A stretch of DNA of 61,942 nucleotides from Chlamydia trachomatis (GTDB taxonomy: Bacteria > Chlamydiota > Chlamydiia > Chlamydiales > Rhabdochlamydiaceae). The notes under the pieces were generated by a model. That model ran no database searches, was not told where the DNA came from, and saw nothing but the letters and a program-made list of their open reading frames with translations. The stretch is from the NCBI GenBank assembly GCA_945875745.1, contig CAMCLJ010000004.1, positions 1-61,942 on the forward strand, read 5' to 3'. Below, in pieces: positions 25,291 through 33,199 of this stretch. The stretch's first letter is position 1. Every line of letters begins with the position of its first letter. Made by a program: the position numbers and the translations under genes.

Positions 25291-26435
25291 ATTACGACAT
25301 CTTTATTTTTGCGGGAGAGCCAAGTGGAGATCTGCATGGAGAGGCGCTCATCCAAGAGATAAGAAAAAAAGACCCATCCCTTAAGATCGCAGCGGTTGCA
25401 GGCCCAAGGATGCGAGCCCTTGGCATCGACTGCATCCTTCCTATGGAAGAGTTTCAGGTGATGGGTTTTTTCGATGTCTTTTGCGCCCTTCCAAGACTTA
25501 TCAAGCACTTTTATTCTATAGGCAAGCAGATCCTTGCTATGAACCCCCGCTCTGCCATCTTCATCGACTACCCAGGTTTTAACCTGCGGATGGAAAAGTA
25601 CTTGAAAAAAAGAGGGTTTAAGGCAGAGCTTATCCATTATATTTGTCCCTCTGTCTGGGTCCATGGCAAAGGAAGGATTAAAACGATGGAGCGCTCCCTT
25701 TCCCAGCTCTTATGTATCCTGCCCTTTGAAAAGCTATGTTTTGAAGGATCGAGCCTGCCTGTCACCTATGTAGGACACCCTTTAGTGACCCGCATAAAAG
25801 AGCATGAGTTTATCCCCATAGAGGATCTTGTAGACAAGAAGGTGGTGGCTATATTTCCAGGTAGCCGCAGCAAAGAAATAGATAGGAACATGCCCTTCTA
25901 TGCAGGGCTCATAAAAGATCTGATGGGAAAAGATAAGCACCTGCATTTTGCCATATCTACTGCCAGACCCTCTCTGGTCTCAAAGATCGAGCAGATCCTA
26001 TCTGCATATGGGCTTGATAACAAACAGAGAATTTCTTTTATTCAGGCAGGTAGAACGTATGATCTGATGAATATGGCCTATATAGCGATTGCTAAATCGG
26101 GCACGGTGACGCTCGAGCTTGCCCTCCACAAGGTGCCAACCGTTGTCACCTATGGAGCCACGCGCCTAGATATTTTTATAGCCCAGCATATCCTGCGTGT
26201 GGATCTACCCTACTACAGCCTGCCCAATATTTTAGCGGGCCGCAAGATCTTCGCCGAGCTTATAGGCCCAAAGCTCACCCCACAGGCTCTATTACAAGAG
26301 GCGACATCCCTTCTAGACCCTCACCAACACACCCTCTGCCAAGACAGCTGCCACGATATTATCACGATCCTTGGAGAGAAAAATGCAAGCAAAGAGGTGG
26401 CTGATGTGCTCTTAAGCGGAATAAGCCCTTTATAA
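25287..26435 (+). CDS. lpxB: Lipid-A-disaccharide synthase
   Basis: A 382-residue GT-B glycosyltransferase that joins 2,3-diacylglucosamine-1-phosphate and its UDP form to make the lipid A disaccharide. The N-terminal FAGEPSGDLHG is the signature GExSGD motif. Further marks are IDYPGFNLRM, YICPSVWVHGKGR, YVGHPL, FPGSRSKEI and AIAKSGTVTLELAL. The start was set to the ATG at 25287, overlapping the preceding stop, because the upstream in-frame ATG at 25257 lies inside the hydrolase gene and adds ten atypical residues. Peripheral inner-membrane enzyme. Convergent with the 26470 gene after 34 bp. Confidence 0.95.
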   Translation: MNYDIFIFAGEPSGDLHGEALIQEIRKKDPSLKIAAVAGPRMRALGIDCILPMEEFQVMGFFDVFCALPRLIKHFYSIGKQILAMNPRSAIFIDYPGFNLRMEKYLKKRGFKAELIHYICPSVWVHGKGRIKTMERSLSQLLCILPFEKLCFEGSSLPVTYVGHPLVTRIKEHEFIPIEDLVDKKVVAIFPGSRSKEIDRNMPFYAGLIKDLMGKDKHLHFAISTARPSLVSKIEQILSAYGLDNKQRISFIQAGRTYDLMNMAYIAIAKSGTVTLELALHKVPTVVTYGATRLDIFIAQHILRVDLPYYSLPNILAGRKIFAELIGPKLTPQALLQEATSLLDPHQHTLCQDSCHDIITILGEKNASKEVADVLLSGISPL

Positions 26436-26469
26436 ATCCATCGAGTCCATAGCCGACTATCTACTATTT

Positions 26470-28500
26470 TCATCCAAACAGAGAACCTTTTTTGTGAGCG
26501 AATGCTGCCTCAATAAGGCTTTGGCTGACCTTGACATTGAATGGTCGGCCTATTCCGAAACCTGTGTTTTGTGGATTATATCGCTTAAGCACGCTCTTTA
26601 AATCGCTAAGCACTTCCTTGTTGTCTTTAAATACCTTATCTAACCCCTCCTTTCTAACACGTTGGATCAATTGAGACAGCGGTAATGCTCCCTCTTTGGC
26701 TTGTTCCCCAGCTATATGATCTTTGGAAAAGTTCTCGCTGTGTTTCTGCAGTTGATCCATCGTTAGCCGACTTAACCACAGCTCTGTACCTTTTAAAGGT
26801 GCTTGGGTAGGTGTTTCAGTCTTTGCCGCTTGCCATATTCCAACTGCACCCGGTGTGTGAGCAAGCTCTTCTTGTCTTTTTTGGTCATGGTCCCTTATTG
26901 CTGGATGTTGATTTGTCGAGGCCAGCATTTTTGCTATAAAGTCGTCTTGGATTGAGAAGTCATCCTCGGCATCACTCACTATCCAGGGATAAATGGTAAT
27001 AGCTTTTAGCATAAAATCCGGATCGGATTTCCATGCCTCTTCTAATTCAGCAGGTTCATATATAGGCTCAAGCAATTCTGTGATGATAGCCTGTTTACCC
27101 TCATCTAAAATGCAAGGAGTACCATCTTTTGGTCGTACTGTTTCTGACTCGAGATCAAAAAGCCGATCGATCTCTGCCTGGTGTGTAGGGTTTTTTGCAA
27201 AAGCGGTCAAGACGGCCTTATGGAAGTTAAAATCTGTCTGTTTGTTTGTAAGAAGTTCCTTAGCTTTTTCCTGCCATGCAGCAACCTTGCCTGTTAAATT
27301 CGTTAAGAATTCTTTTTGCTCTACTCGCACCCCTGGACCTTCTTCAGCCGCAGCAGCTCCTAGCATCAAGTCTTGGATTGACTCATCCATTCGTAATACA
27401 TCCGATCGGCGCTCTACATCTAACGATGCTCGAGAAAAATCACCTGACGCTACATCAGAAAAAGAGCCCACAATCCCCTCATCCGCTTCGCTAGAGGATG
27501 ATGACCCTCTCCCCTCCGGTGAAGAATCACCGCTGGCAGGATCATCAACTCTGCGCTTTTCACATAATCCACGAACTCTGTCTACGAACGTTTCAGCGAT
27601 TGCTCCTATCCTATGTGCCATTGATGCTGTTGGGGCTGTCGGTATAGCCACTGGATTCTTCCTCTGCATAGCCTTTTCAAATGGTGTGTGCATTAGGCGA
27701 TCATCTAAATCATTTCTCAGAGCTGCAAGGCTCGTCACTTCATAATATAAATGCAGACGATCCCCATTCGATCCACCTAAAAATACGACAAATTCTGCGG
27801 CTCTATCACGAGCCTCCTCAGCTATCTTCATCTGAATAGAAGAATCATTTGGATCGCTACACCATACAGACGCATACTTGCTTTCAAGGTTGCGCCTTTC
27901 TTTATCAAAAAATTGCAGGGCTTCGTCATGAATATATACAGGATCTTTGCCATCCCTCTTTAGGCCTGCTCCCTTAGAATCTGTTTGCTGGCTGTAATAT
28001 TCAAAGCGAGCATCAGCCTTATTGCTGAACCATGTGTTAAGTCCCAATGTCGATAGATCTAATGATGGCCGGACCCATCCGCGGGGCGCTGTTCTCTGGG
28101 TATTTAACACAGGACTAGTAGATGAATTAGGGTCTAAAATCTTTGAATTTAATTTCTCTTTTTTACAGTGAAATTCTTCTTGTAATTTGGATTGAATGTT
28201 TTGATATTCTGTTTGTAAAGCGGGGGTGAGTACGCTCACATGTACATATCTTGCCTTTCCACCCACAGAACCAATAATCATCCCGCTTTTAAAATTCATT
28301 TCGGTGATGTTATCCAATGTAGGCTCGGACCCTTCTTTCAAGGTCGGAACGAGTTTTTCTTGGAATGCCTTAAATATACCTTGGACCGTCTGGATTTGGG
28401 CCTCGCTCATAGATTTTGGCGTGATCCCGTTTATTCCGCTTGTTGTAAAAGTAGGGCCAGCTGGAGGCGCTGCTTTCGCTGGAGTAAACGTGATGTTCAT
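26470..28500 (-). CDS. Putative secreted effector, long member of the local paralogue family
   Basis: A 676-residue protein with no signal peptide and no known domain. Four regions can be seen: an N-terminal domain (about 1-290) rich in charged helices; an acidic, Ser-rich, probably disordered stretch (about 315-375, with GRGSSSSSEADEG); a helical middle (about 385-560); and a C-terminal module (about 585-650) shared with the 10602-11333 product. The N-terminal half and the Ser-rich linker also match the 29037-30755 product. EEARDRAAEFVVFLGGSNGD...TPFEKAMQRK aligns with KIEARSRAVAVELLRTGSDE...TPLDQAMARK. A role as a host-directed secreted protein is inferred from this build. Confidence 0.7.
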   Translation of the reverse strand: MNITFTPAKAAPPAGPTFTTSGINGITPKSMSEAQIQTVQGIFKAFQEKLVPTLKEGSEPTLDNITEMNFKSGMIIGSVGGKARYVHVSVLTPALQTEYQNIQSKLQEEFHCKKEKLNSKILDPNSSTSPVLNTQRTAPRGWVRPSLDLSTLGLNTWFSNKADARFEYYSQQTDSKGAGLKRDGKDPVYIHDEALQFFDKERRNLESKYASVWCSDPNDSSIQMKIAEEARDRAAEFVVFLGGSNGDRLHLYYEVTSLAALRNDLDDRLMHTPFEKAMQRKNPVAIPTAPTASMAHRIGAIAETFVDRVRGLCEKRRVDDPASGDSSPEGRGSSSSSEADEGIVGSFSDVASGDFSRASLDVERRSDVLRMDESIQDLMLGAAAAEEGPGVRVEQKEFLTNLTGKVAAWQEKAKELLTNKQTDFNFHKAVLTAFAKNPTHQAEIDRLFDLESETVRPKDGTPCILDEGKQAIITELLEPIYEPAELEEAWKSDPDFMLKAITIYPWIVSDAEDDFSIQDDFIAKMLASTNQHPAIRDHDQKRQEELAHTPGAVGIWQAAKTETPTQAPLKGTELWLSRLTMDQLQKHSENFSKDHIAGEQAKEGALPLSQLIQRVRKEGLDKVFKDNKEVLSDLKSVLKRYNPQNTGFGIGRPFNVKVSQSLIEAAFAHKKGSLFG

Positions 28501-28514
28501 ATAAACCTCATTTG

Positions 28515-28533
28515 TTCTGTTACCTTAATTATA
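28515..28533 (-). promoter_or_regulatory. Shared promoter element upstream of the 26470-28500 gene
   Basis: Reverse-strand sequence TATAATTAAGGTAACAGAA, identical over 19 bases to the element at 11347-11365. The -10 hexamer (28533-28528) lies 28 bp before the ATG. Identity continues downstream with ATGAGGTTT and a ribosome-binding GAGG. Confidence 0.7.
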
Positions 28534-29036
28534 CACCGGGAAAGTAAAGAAATGATAAATAGTGCCGAACGTTTTAAATAACACTCACCTATTGTAAAAA
28601 GCATTAAAATATTGATGGTAAGAGTGTTATGCATAAACCATGTATAAGAATAACAGAGTAACGAACTTTAAATTCTCTATCTCTTAGGAGATAACCCGAT
28701 TGAAGCTAGGCATTTAAAACAAAAAAAACGGATAGATAGGCCTTAATACTGCCGTAAACAACAAGACCCTATCCAGCCTACTTGGCAGCTGACGAATAGG
28801 GTTTCTACTAAATGGTGATCTAATGTCTAAATTGAGCCCTTGTTAATGATATATATATCATACTGATCAGGGCAGGAAGGTGGGAGGTCTTGGTCTCATA
28901 CAAAAAAACAGAGCAACCAGATAATCTTAACCAATTCCACATTAGCTGGTTAAAATACACCGGTTGATCTAGGATCCAGGGAGGGTAGCATGTAAATGCT
29001 CATGCCCCTCTCTTACTTTTTCTAAAAAGGGAACAA
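28534..29036. other. Intergenic region with shared hairpin module and AT palindrome
   Basis: About 540 bp lie between the 28500 start and the 29037 stop, with no gene that I can support. ACCCTAT (28766-28772) and ATAGGGT (28796-28802) form a hairpin 266 bp upstream of the 28500 start. The approach sequence (28729-28776) resembles 11567-11612. A perfect 16-bp palindrome, ATGATATATATATCAT, lies at 28846-28861. CCCTTGTTAAT at 28837-28847 recurs at 31150-31160 near the third paralogue. Confidence 0.5.
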
Positions 29037-30755
29037 TTACGACTCATCTCCCCCAAAACCTGATCCCCCTTTCTTCGGATTGAAACCGCCATCCGATAGG
29101 AGTTCCTGTACTTGTTTAGAACCCTCTATACCCGGATGTTTGGATTCTGAAGGTCCAGGGCCTCGTTCCCAGGCCTCTTTCAATACTGCAACTAAAGAGT
29201 TTGGATCAAACCTAGAAGATGGCTGTTCCGGCACCTTCTTCACAGCCTGATTCAAATAGTGGATCAACAAGTCTGGCTTGCATGTGGAAGATTCATCTAA
29301 AACTTTTGTTAGACATTCTTTTAACGCGACTTCTCCTTGTGAGGCGGCATTCCGCATAACCTGTAATAATGGCTCTTCAGCTTGACCTTTAATAACGAAT
29401 TCAGTCCATTTTTTTTTTGCGAAATCTGTATCTTCCAATCCAACTATGGAATCACGGAGATCTGTTGCGAAGTTTGGACACCAATCGGGTAAAACTGCAA
29501 GTTCAAATCCATCTGCCGGATCTACATCCTCACTTATAGCTTTACCTTTTAGCCCCTCCGCTATGGCATCCTTCGCAGTCGTTATCCAATCAGCGGCCTC
29601 GGGATCTGATCGGCCGCTTGACATCCAATTCCAAAGTCCACTGAACAAGCCCCCACCACCGGACGATGCACCCTGACCCTGCCAAACTGCTGACATCTTC
29701 GAATCATCGCTTGAACGCTCAGTCGCTCCGCCACTTGCTAAGGATTCGTTGGATCGCCGCTCAGCATTATCAACTACATCCTCTTCTGTCAAAGAGCTTT
29801 CGCCTTCGCTTGAAGACCTGGCACTTAACTTTACGCTGTGAAGAATGTTCGGTCCTCGAAGTGTGAGATGTTTCCGAGCCATTGCCTGATCTAATGGGGT
29901 TCTTAGATTCAATGAAGTATTACACGGAAGGTTATTTTCAATTGTCAATTTCATAAAGAGGGCAATACGTGCTTCATCTGATCCTGTTCGTAATAGCTCA
30001 ACTGCAACAGCTCGGGAACGCGCCTCTATTTTGCATTCCTTCTCCATCTCTCGAGTAAGCGGTTGATTACGGTATTGTTTTTGCATTTCCTCTTTAATTG
30101 TTTTTAATTCTGATGTAAACACTTCATCTTTTTTTTGATCCTGGTTGCCTTTGCACCATCGGCCATCTAGATAATCCTCTCGCGTCTGTTCTTTTGTGCA
30201 TCCAACGTGGCTAAGATCTATTGGTGTTGACCCAAAGAAACGCCCAGGGATGGAACAAAAATGAGTTGTCTCGGGTTGATTTGGCGACCTGGCTCTTTCC
30301 GATTTCCGATCTTCTAATAAAGATGATCCGACCATTTTACCACCGACGATACGTACCAACTCATTTACCGCTTGTTCATACCAAGTGTTTTCACCCTCTA
30401 AGGAAGATAAAGAAATCGAATCTTTGTTACCATCTACTTCTCGTTCAATCAAGTCTGCTACAAGGTTTATAGCCGTCACCCTACCTGTGAGAGATGAAAC
30501 ACCTTCTGACCTTTGACTTTGCAATTCTTGACTTATCCTATGGAATATCTGCTTAATCCTATCAGCTTGGTCTGGTCTTAAAATACGTACGCACATCTTC
30601 CCTTCACACATAAATCTATATATAAAACGAGTGTTAGTAGAAGACGGGCTTTCGTTGGCATGAGCGGTAGCGTCAAGCTCTGTCAATCGGATTTGTGCCC
30701 CCAGACCGGCAGCTGAAGGCGGTGAACCTCCAGCGGTTATTCGAACTGTATTCAT
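29037..30755 (-). CDS. Putative secreted effector, third member of the local paralogue family
   Basis: A 572-residue protein with no signal peptide. Its N-terminal half aligns with the 676-residue neighbour, including FICRFM-like strands, the A-R-x-RA helix and the TPLDQAMARK segment. A Ser/Glu-rich linker follows (about 310-360: SARSSSEGESS, RRSNESLASGG), then a glycine stretch (GASSGGGGLFSGLWNWMSSG). The C-terminal part (about 390-560) is helical and differs from the module shared by the other two. The C-terminus is Gly/Ser-rich. Function unknown; a type III secreted effector is the most natural guess. The gene lies 536 bp upstream, in transcription order, of its 676-residue paralogue. Confidence 0.68.
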   Translation of the reverse strand: MNTVRITAGGSPPSAAGLGAQIRLTELDATAHANESPSSTNTRFIYRFMCEGKMCVRILRPDQADRIKQIFHRISQELQSQRSEGVSSLTGRVTAINLVADLIEREVDGNKDSISLSSLEGENTWYEQAVNELVRIVGGKMVGSSLLEDRKSERARSPNQPETTHFCSIPGRFFGSTPIDLSHVGCTKEQTREDYLDGRWCKGNQDQKKDEVFTSELKTIKEEMQKQYRNQPLTREMEKECKIEARSRAVAVELLRTGSDEARIALFMKLTIENNLPCNTSLNLRTPLDQAMARKHLTLRGPNILHSVKLSARSSSEGESSLTEEDVVDNAERRSNESLASGGATERSSDDSKMSAVWQGQGASSGGGGLFSGLWNWMSSGRSDPEAADWITTAKDAIAEGLKGKAISEDVDPADGFELAVLPDWCPNFATDLRDSIVGLEDTDFAKKKWTEFVIKGQAEEPLLQVMRNAASQGEVALKECLTKVLDESSTCKPDLLIHYLNQAVKKVPEQPSSRFDPNSLVAVLKEAWERGPGPSESKHPGIEGSKQVQELLSDGGFNPKKGGSGFGGDES

Positions 30756-30773
30756 AGAAACCCCTTTTATATA

Positions 30774-30792
30774 TTCTGTTACCCCAATTATA
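30774..30792 (-). promoter_or_regulatory. Shared promoter element upstream of the 29037-30755 gene
   Basis: Reverse-strand sequence TATAATTGGGGTAACAGAA, matching 17 of 19 bases of the elements at 11347-11365 and 28515-28533. The -10 hexamer (30792-30787) lies 32 bp before the ATG. The leader contains AAAGGGG as the ribosome-binding site. Confidence 0.65.
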
Positions 30793-31329
30793 ACTTGGAT
30801 AAATTAAGGAATAATAAATAGGCAGTAGACTTCAAGAAAATCTCAAAGGGTCCGAATCGTTGAAATAAGATGCAAACCATTTATTGCTAGTTATTTATAT
30901 AAATAACATCCATTAAAAATTCTTTTTTTAAACTATTTTTATCTACATAAATATCAATGACCTATACCTAAGTTAAAATCTATTGTTTTAAAGAATCCAA
31001 GCCACAAAAACATGCCTTGCAAGAGGGATGATAGAAAAGGCAACCCAATTCTTAATATTAGATGGAAAACACAGAAAAGGATTTATACCATGAAAGAGTA
31101 ACCTTCCAATAAGTAGCAGGGATTACTCATTAGTATTTGAGCTATCGAACCCTTGTTAATCGATTAATTTTAATGATGTATCAATAACATCAAAAAATAA
31201 ATAAAATTAATTCACTAAACTATACTGATTTTTCAGATGAAGACAGACCTGTCCAGATTAATTTATATATAGAGAAATAAGAAAGAAAGAGCTATGCTTA
31301 CTCCCTTTGTATGATGGGGCATATCCTTT
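30793..31329. other. Intergenic region upstream of the third paralogue
   Basis: About 540 bp of AT-rich sequence between divergent genes, without an ORF that I can support. An 18-bp perfect palindrome, GTTATTTATATAAATAAC, lies at 30890-30907. CCCTTGTTAAT at 31150-31160 repeats 28837-28847. The last part must hold the promoter of the DUF177-rpmF-plsX operon, but I cannot place it with confidence. Confidence 0.4.
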
Positions 31330-31794
31330 ATGGAACTACAGCTATTTATAGATCGATTAAAAGAAGGGCAAGTTGAAACATTTTCATCAGAGCTCTGTCC
31401 AAAAGCAATAGGTCTTGAAGATGCAGCGATTTCTTTTACAGGCAAGGTCGGCCTGGAAGGAACCGCTTATATAGCAGTAGACCACCTCATCATTAAGCTT
31501 CAGGCACATGCAATAGTTAAAGTTCCCTGCTCTATCTGTAATGAAGAGACGGGTATTAAAATCCAGGTCTCTAATTTTTACCATACAGAGCCTTTGAGCG
31601 CAATTGCAGGATCTGTGTTTGATTTTACCCATTTATTAAGGGAAGATATCCTTTTGCAAGTGCCTCAATTTACCGAGTGTCATCAGGGAAAATGCCCTGA
31701 AAGGGAACTAATAAAAAAGTATATAAAAAAAGAAAGCGTGCAGCTGGCCCCTGAAAGTCCAGGACCTGTACACTTTCCTTTTTCAAACTTATAA
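31330..31794 (+). CDS. DUF177 / YceD-family protein
   Basis: A 154-residue protein in the usual DUF177 position directly upstream of rpmF. The N-terminal half is a strand-rich region. The conserved core has IVKVPCSICNEETGIKIQVS, with the C-x-x-C found in many members, then an acidic DFTHLLREDILLQVP and the late CHQGKCPE (C-x5-C) that completes the usual Cys set. YceD proteins are linked to 23S rRNA processing and ribosome supply in bacteria and plants. It corresponds to CT809 (from memory). It is the first gene of the block leading to the insulinase gene. Confidence 0.82.
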   Translation: MELQLFIDRLKEGQVETFSSELCPKAIGLEDAAISFTGKVGLEGTAYIAVDHLIIKLQAHAIVKVPCSICNEETGIKIQVSNFYHTEPLSAIAGSVFDFTHLLREDILLQVPQFTECHQGKCPERELIKKYIKKESVQLAPESPGPVHFPFSNL

Positions 31795-31894
31795 AAATAA
31801 AGCAAGCGACAAGCTCATATCATTTTTTTCTTTATCTTTTAAAAAAAGTGATGATGAGGTATAAGCTTATCCTAAATTTTCAAGGAGTCTTATT

Positions 31895-32077
31895 ATGGCA
31901 GTACCACGTAACCGCACTTCTAACGCACGAAAAAACTCGCGTAGATCGCATCATGCAAAACAACCAAAAAATTTTCAGTCTTGCTCTAATTGCGGCAATA
32001 AACACATTCCCCATAGAATATGTCCCCATTGTGGATTCTATGATGGACGTGCTATAGTCAATGCAGAAAGCAAATAA
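31895..32077 (+). CDS. rpmF: 50S ribosomal protein L32
   Basis: A 60-residue L32: MAVPRNRTSNARKNSRRSHH at the start, then two C-x-x-C pairs (SCSNCGNK and ICPHCGFYDG) that bind zinc. The ATG at 31895 follows AAGGAG. Unlike S14 and L36 in this window, L32 keeps its cysteines. The plsX ATG lies inside its 3' end (17-bp overlap), the common rpmF-plsX coupling of translation and lipid synthesis. Confidence 0.96.
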   Translation: MAVPRNRTSNARKNSRRSHHAKQPKNFQSCSNCGNKHIPHRICPHCGFYDGRAIVNAESK

Positions 32078-33080
32078 GCTCTATCAGTCGAGAAAGACCA
32101 GACCACGTATAGGAATCGATCTTCATGGAAGCGATACCCCTACAGATGTTTTACTCGAATCGGTACTGATTGCTTATCAAAAACTCAGCCTTCAAGCTGA
32201 GTTTTTTCTATTTTTACAGCAAGAGCAGATCCCTATTAATCTACCCAAAGATCTACATATCATACCCGTCACTGATATCGTCACATCAGAAGACCCTCCC
32301 CTCTTTGTATTAAGAAAGAAAAAAAACTCTTCGATTAGCAAGGGGATGCAGATGCTAAAAGAGAGACAGATCGATGCGTTTGTTTCGATGGGCAATTCAG
32401 GGGCGATTCTAGCATCTGCTAAAAATACTTTAAAAACCCTAAAAGGGATCCAAAGACCTGCTCTGATGACTCTGATTCCGGCAAAATCTAAGGAAATTGC
32501 AGTTCTCGATGTAGGGGCCAGCACCCAGTGCAAACCGATCTCGATGCTACATTTTGCTTATATGGGAATTGCCTACCAAAAAATTCTAGGCAATCAGATG
32601 CCAACTGTTGGATTGCTCAACATCGGGTCTGAAGAAAAAAAAGGAACGCCAGACCATCAACAAGCTTACCGGATCCTACAAAAGCTCAACGATGGGTCTG
32701 ATTACCCTGTGTTTTTAGGCAATATTGAAGGAAGGGATGTGTTTGAGGGGCCGGTCGATGTGCTAGTAACCGATGGGTTTACAGGGAATGTATTCTTAAA
32801 AACAGCAGAAGGGACAGCCAATTTCCTTGTAAGCCAGATGATGCAGATGGTAGGTGAGGCTTCTGTCTCAAATGAAAAGCAGATAGCCTTTATCCAATCG
32901 TGCCAAAAAAAGCTCGATTACGCAGAATATCCAGGGGCTATTTTATGCGGAGTAAGAGGTATTGTCATGAAATGCCATGGGGCAAGCTCCCCTCACAGTC
33001 TGATAAAAACCATAGAGTCTGCCATTAAACTATCTGCTGAGGGTTTTCTAGAAAAAATCACATCAGAGCTTAATTCTTAA
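32061..33080 (+). CDS. plsX: Phosphate acyltransferase PlsX
   Basis: A 339-residue enzyme that converts acyl-ACP to acyl-phosphate for phospholipid synthesis. Family marks: IGIDLHGSDTPTDV near the N-terminus, FVSMGNSGAILASAKNTL, LDVGASTQCKP, LLNIGSEEKKG, FLGNIEGRDVFEG, and VLVTDGFTGNVFLK. It overlaps rpmF by 17 bp. Because a PlsB-type acyltransferase lies downstream in the same block, the acyl-phosphate may be used through that enzyme or through a PlsY outside the window. Confidence 0.95.
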   Translation: MQKANKLYQSRKTRPRIGIDLHGSDTPTDVLLESVLIAYQKLSLQAEFFLFLQQEQIPINLPKDLHIIPVTDIVTSEDPPLFVLRKKKNSSISKGMQMLKERQIDAFVSMGNSGAILASAKNTLKTLKGIQRPALMTLIPAKSKEIAVLDVGASTQCKPISMLHFAYMGIAYQKILGNQMPTVGLLNIGSEEKKGTPDHQQAYRILQKLNDGSDYPVFLGNIEGRDVFEGPVDVLVTDGFTGNVFLKTAEGTANFLVSQMMQMVGEASVSNEKQIAFIQSCQKKLDYAEYPGAILCGVRGIVMKCHGASSPHSLIKTIESAIKLSAEGFLEKITSELNS

Positions 33081-33199
33081 ACTTCCTTAAATCAAAGACT
33101 TTCCTTGCGATTTTTTATGGAAAAAGAACACCCCCTTGACCTAATATAGTACTTGAAGCATCTTGCATTATTATAAAAATTTATTTACACGGTCATCCC

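Noticed and set aside
26993-27745. 250-codon open frame antisense to the 676-residue effector gene
   Set aside because: It is the mirror of a Ser/Glu-rich coding stretch; it shows no family resemblance and no ribosome-binding site.
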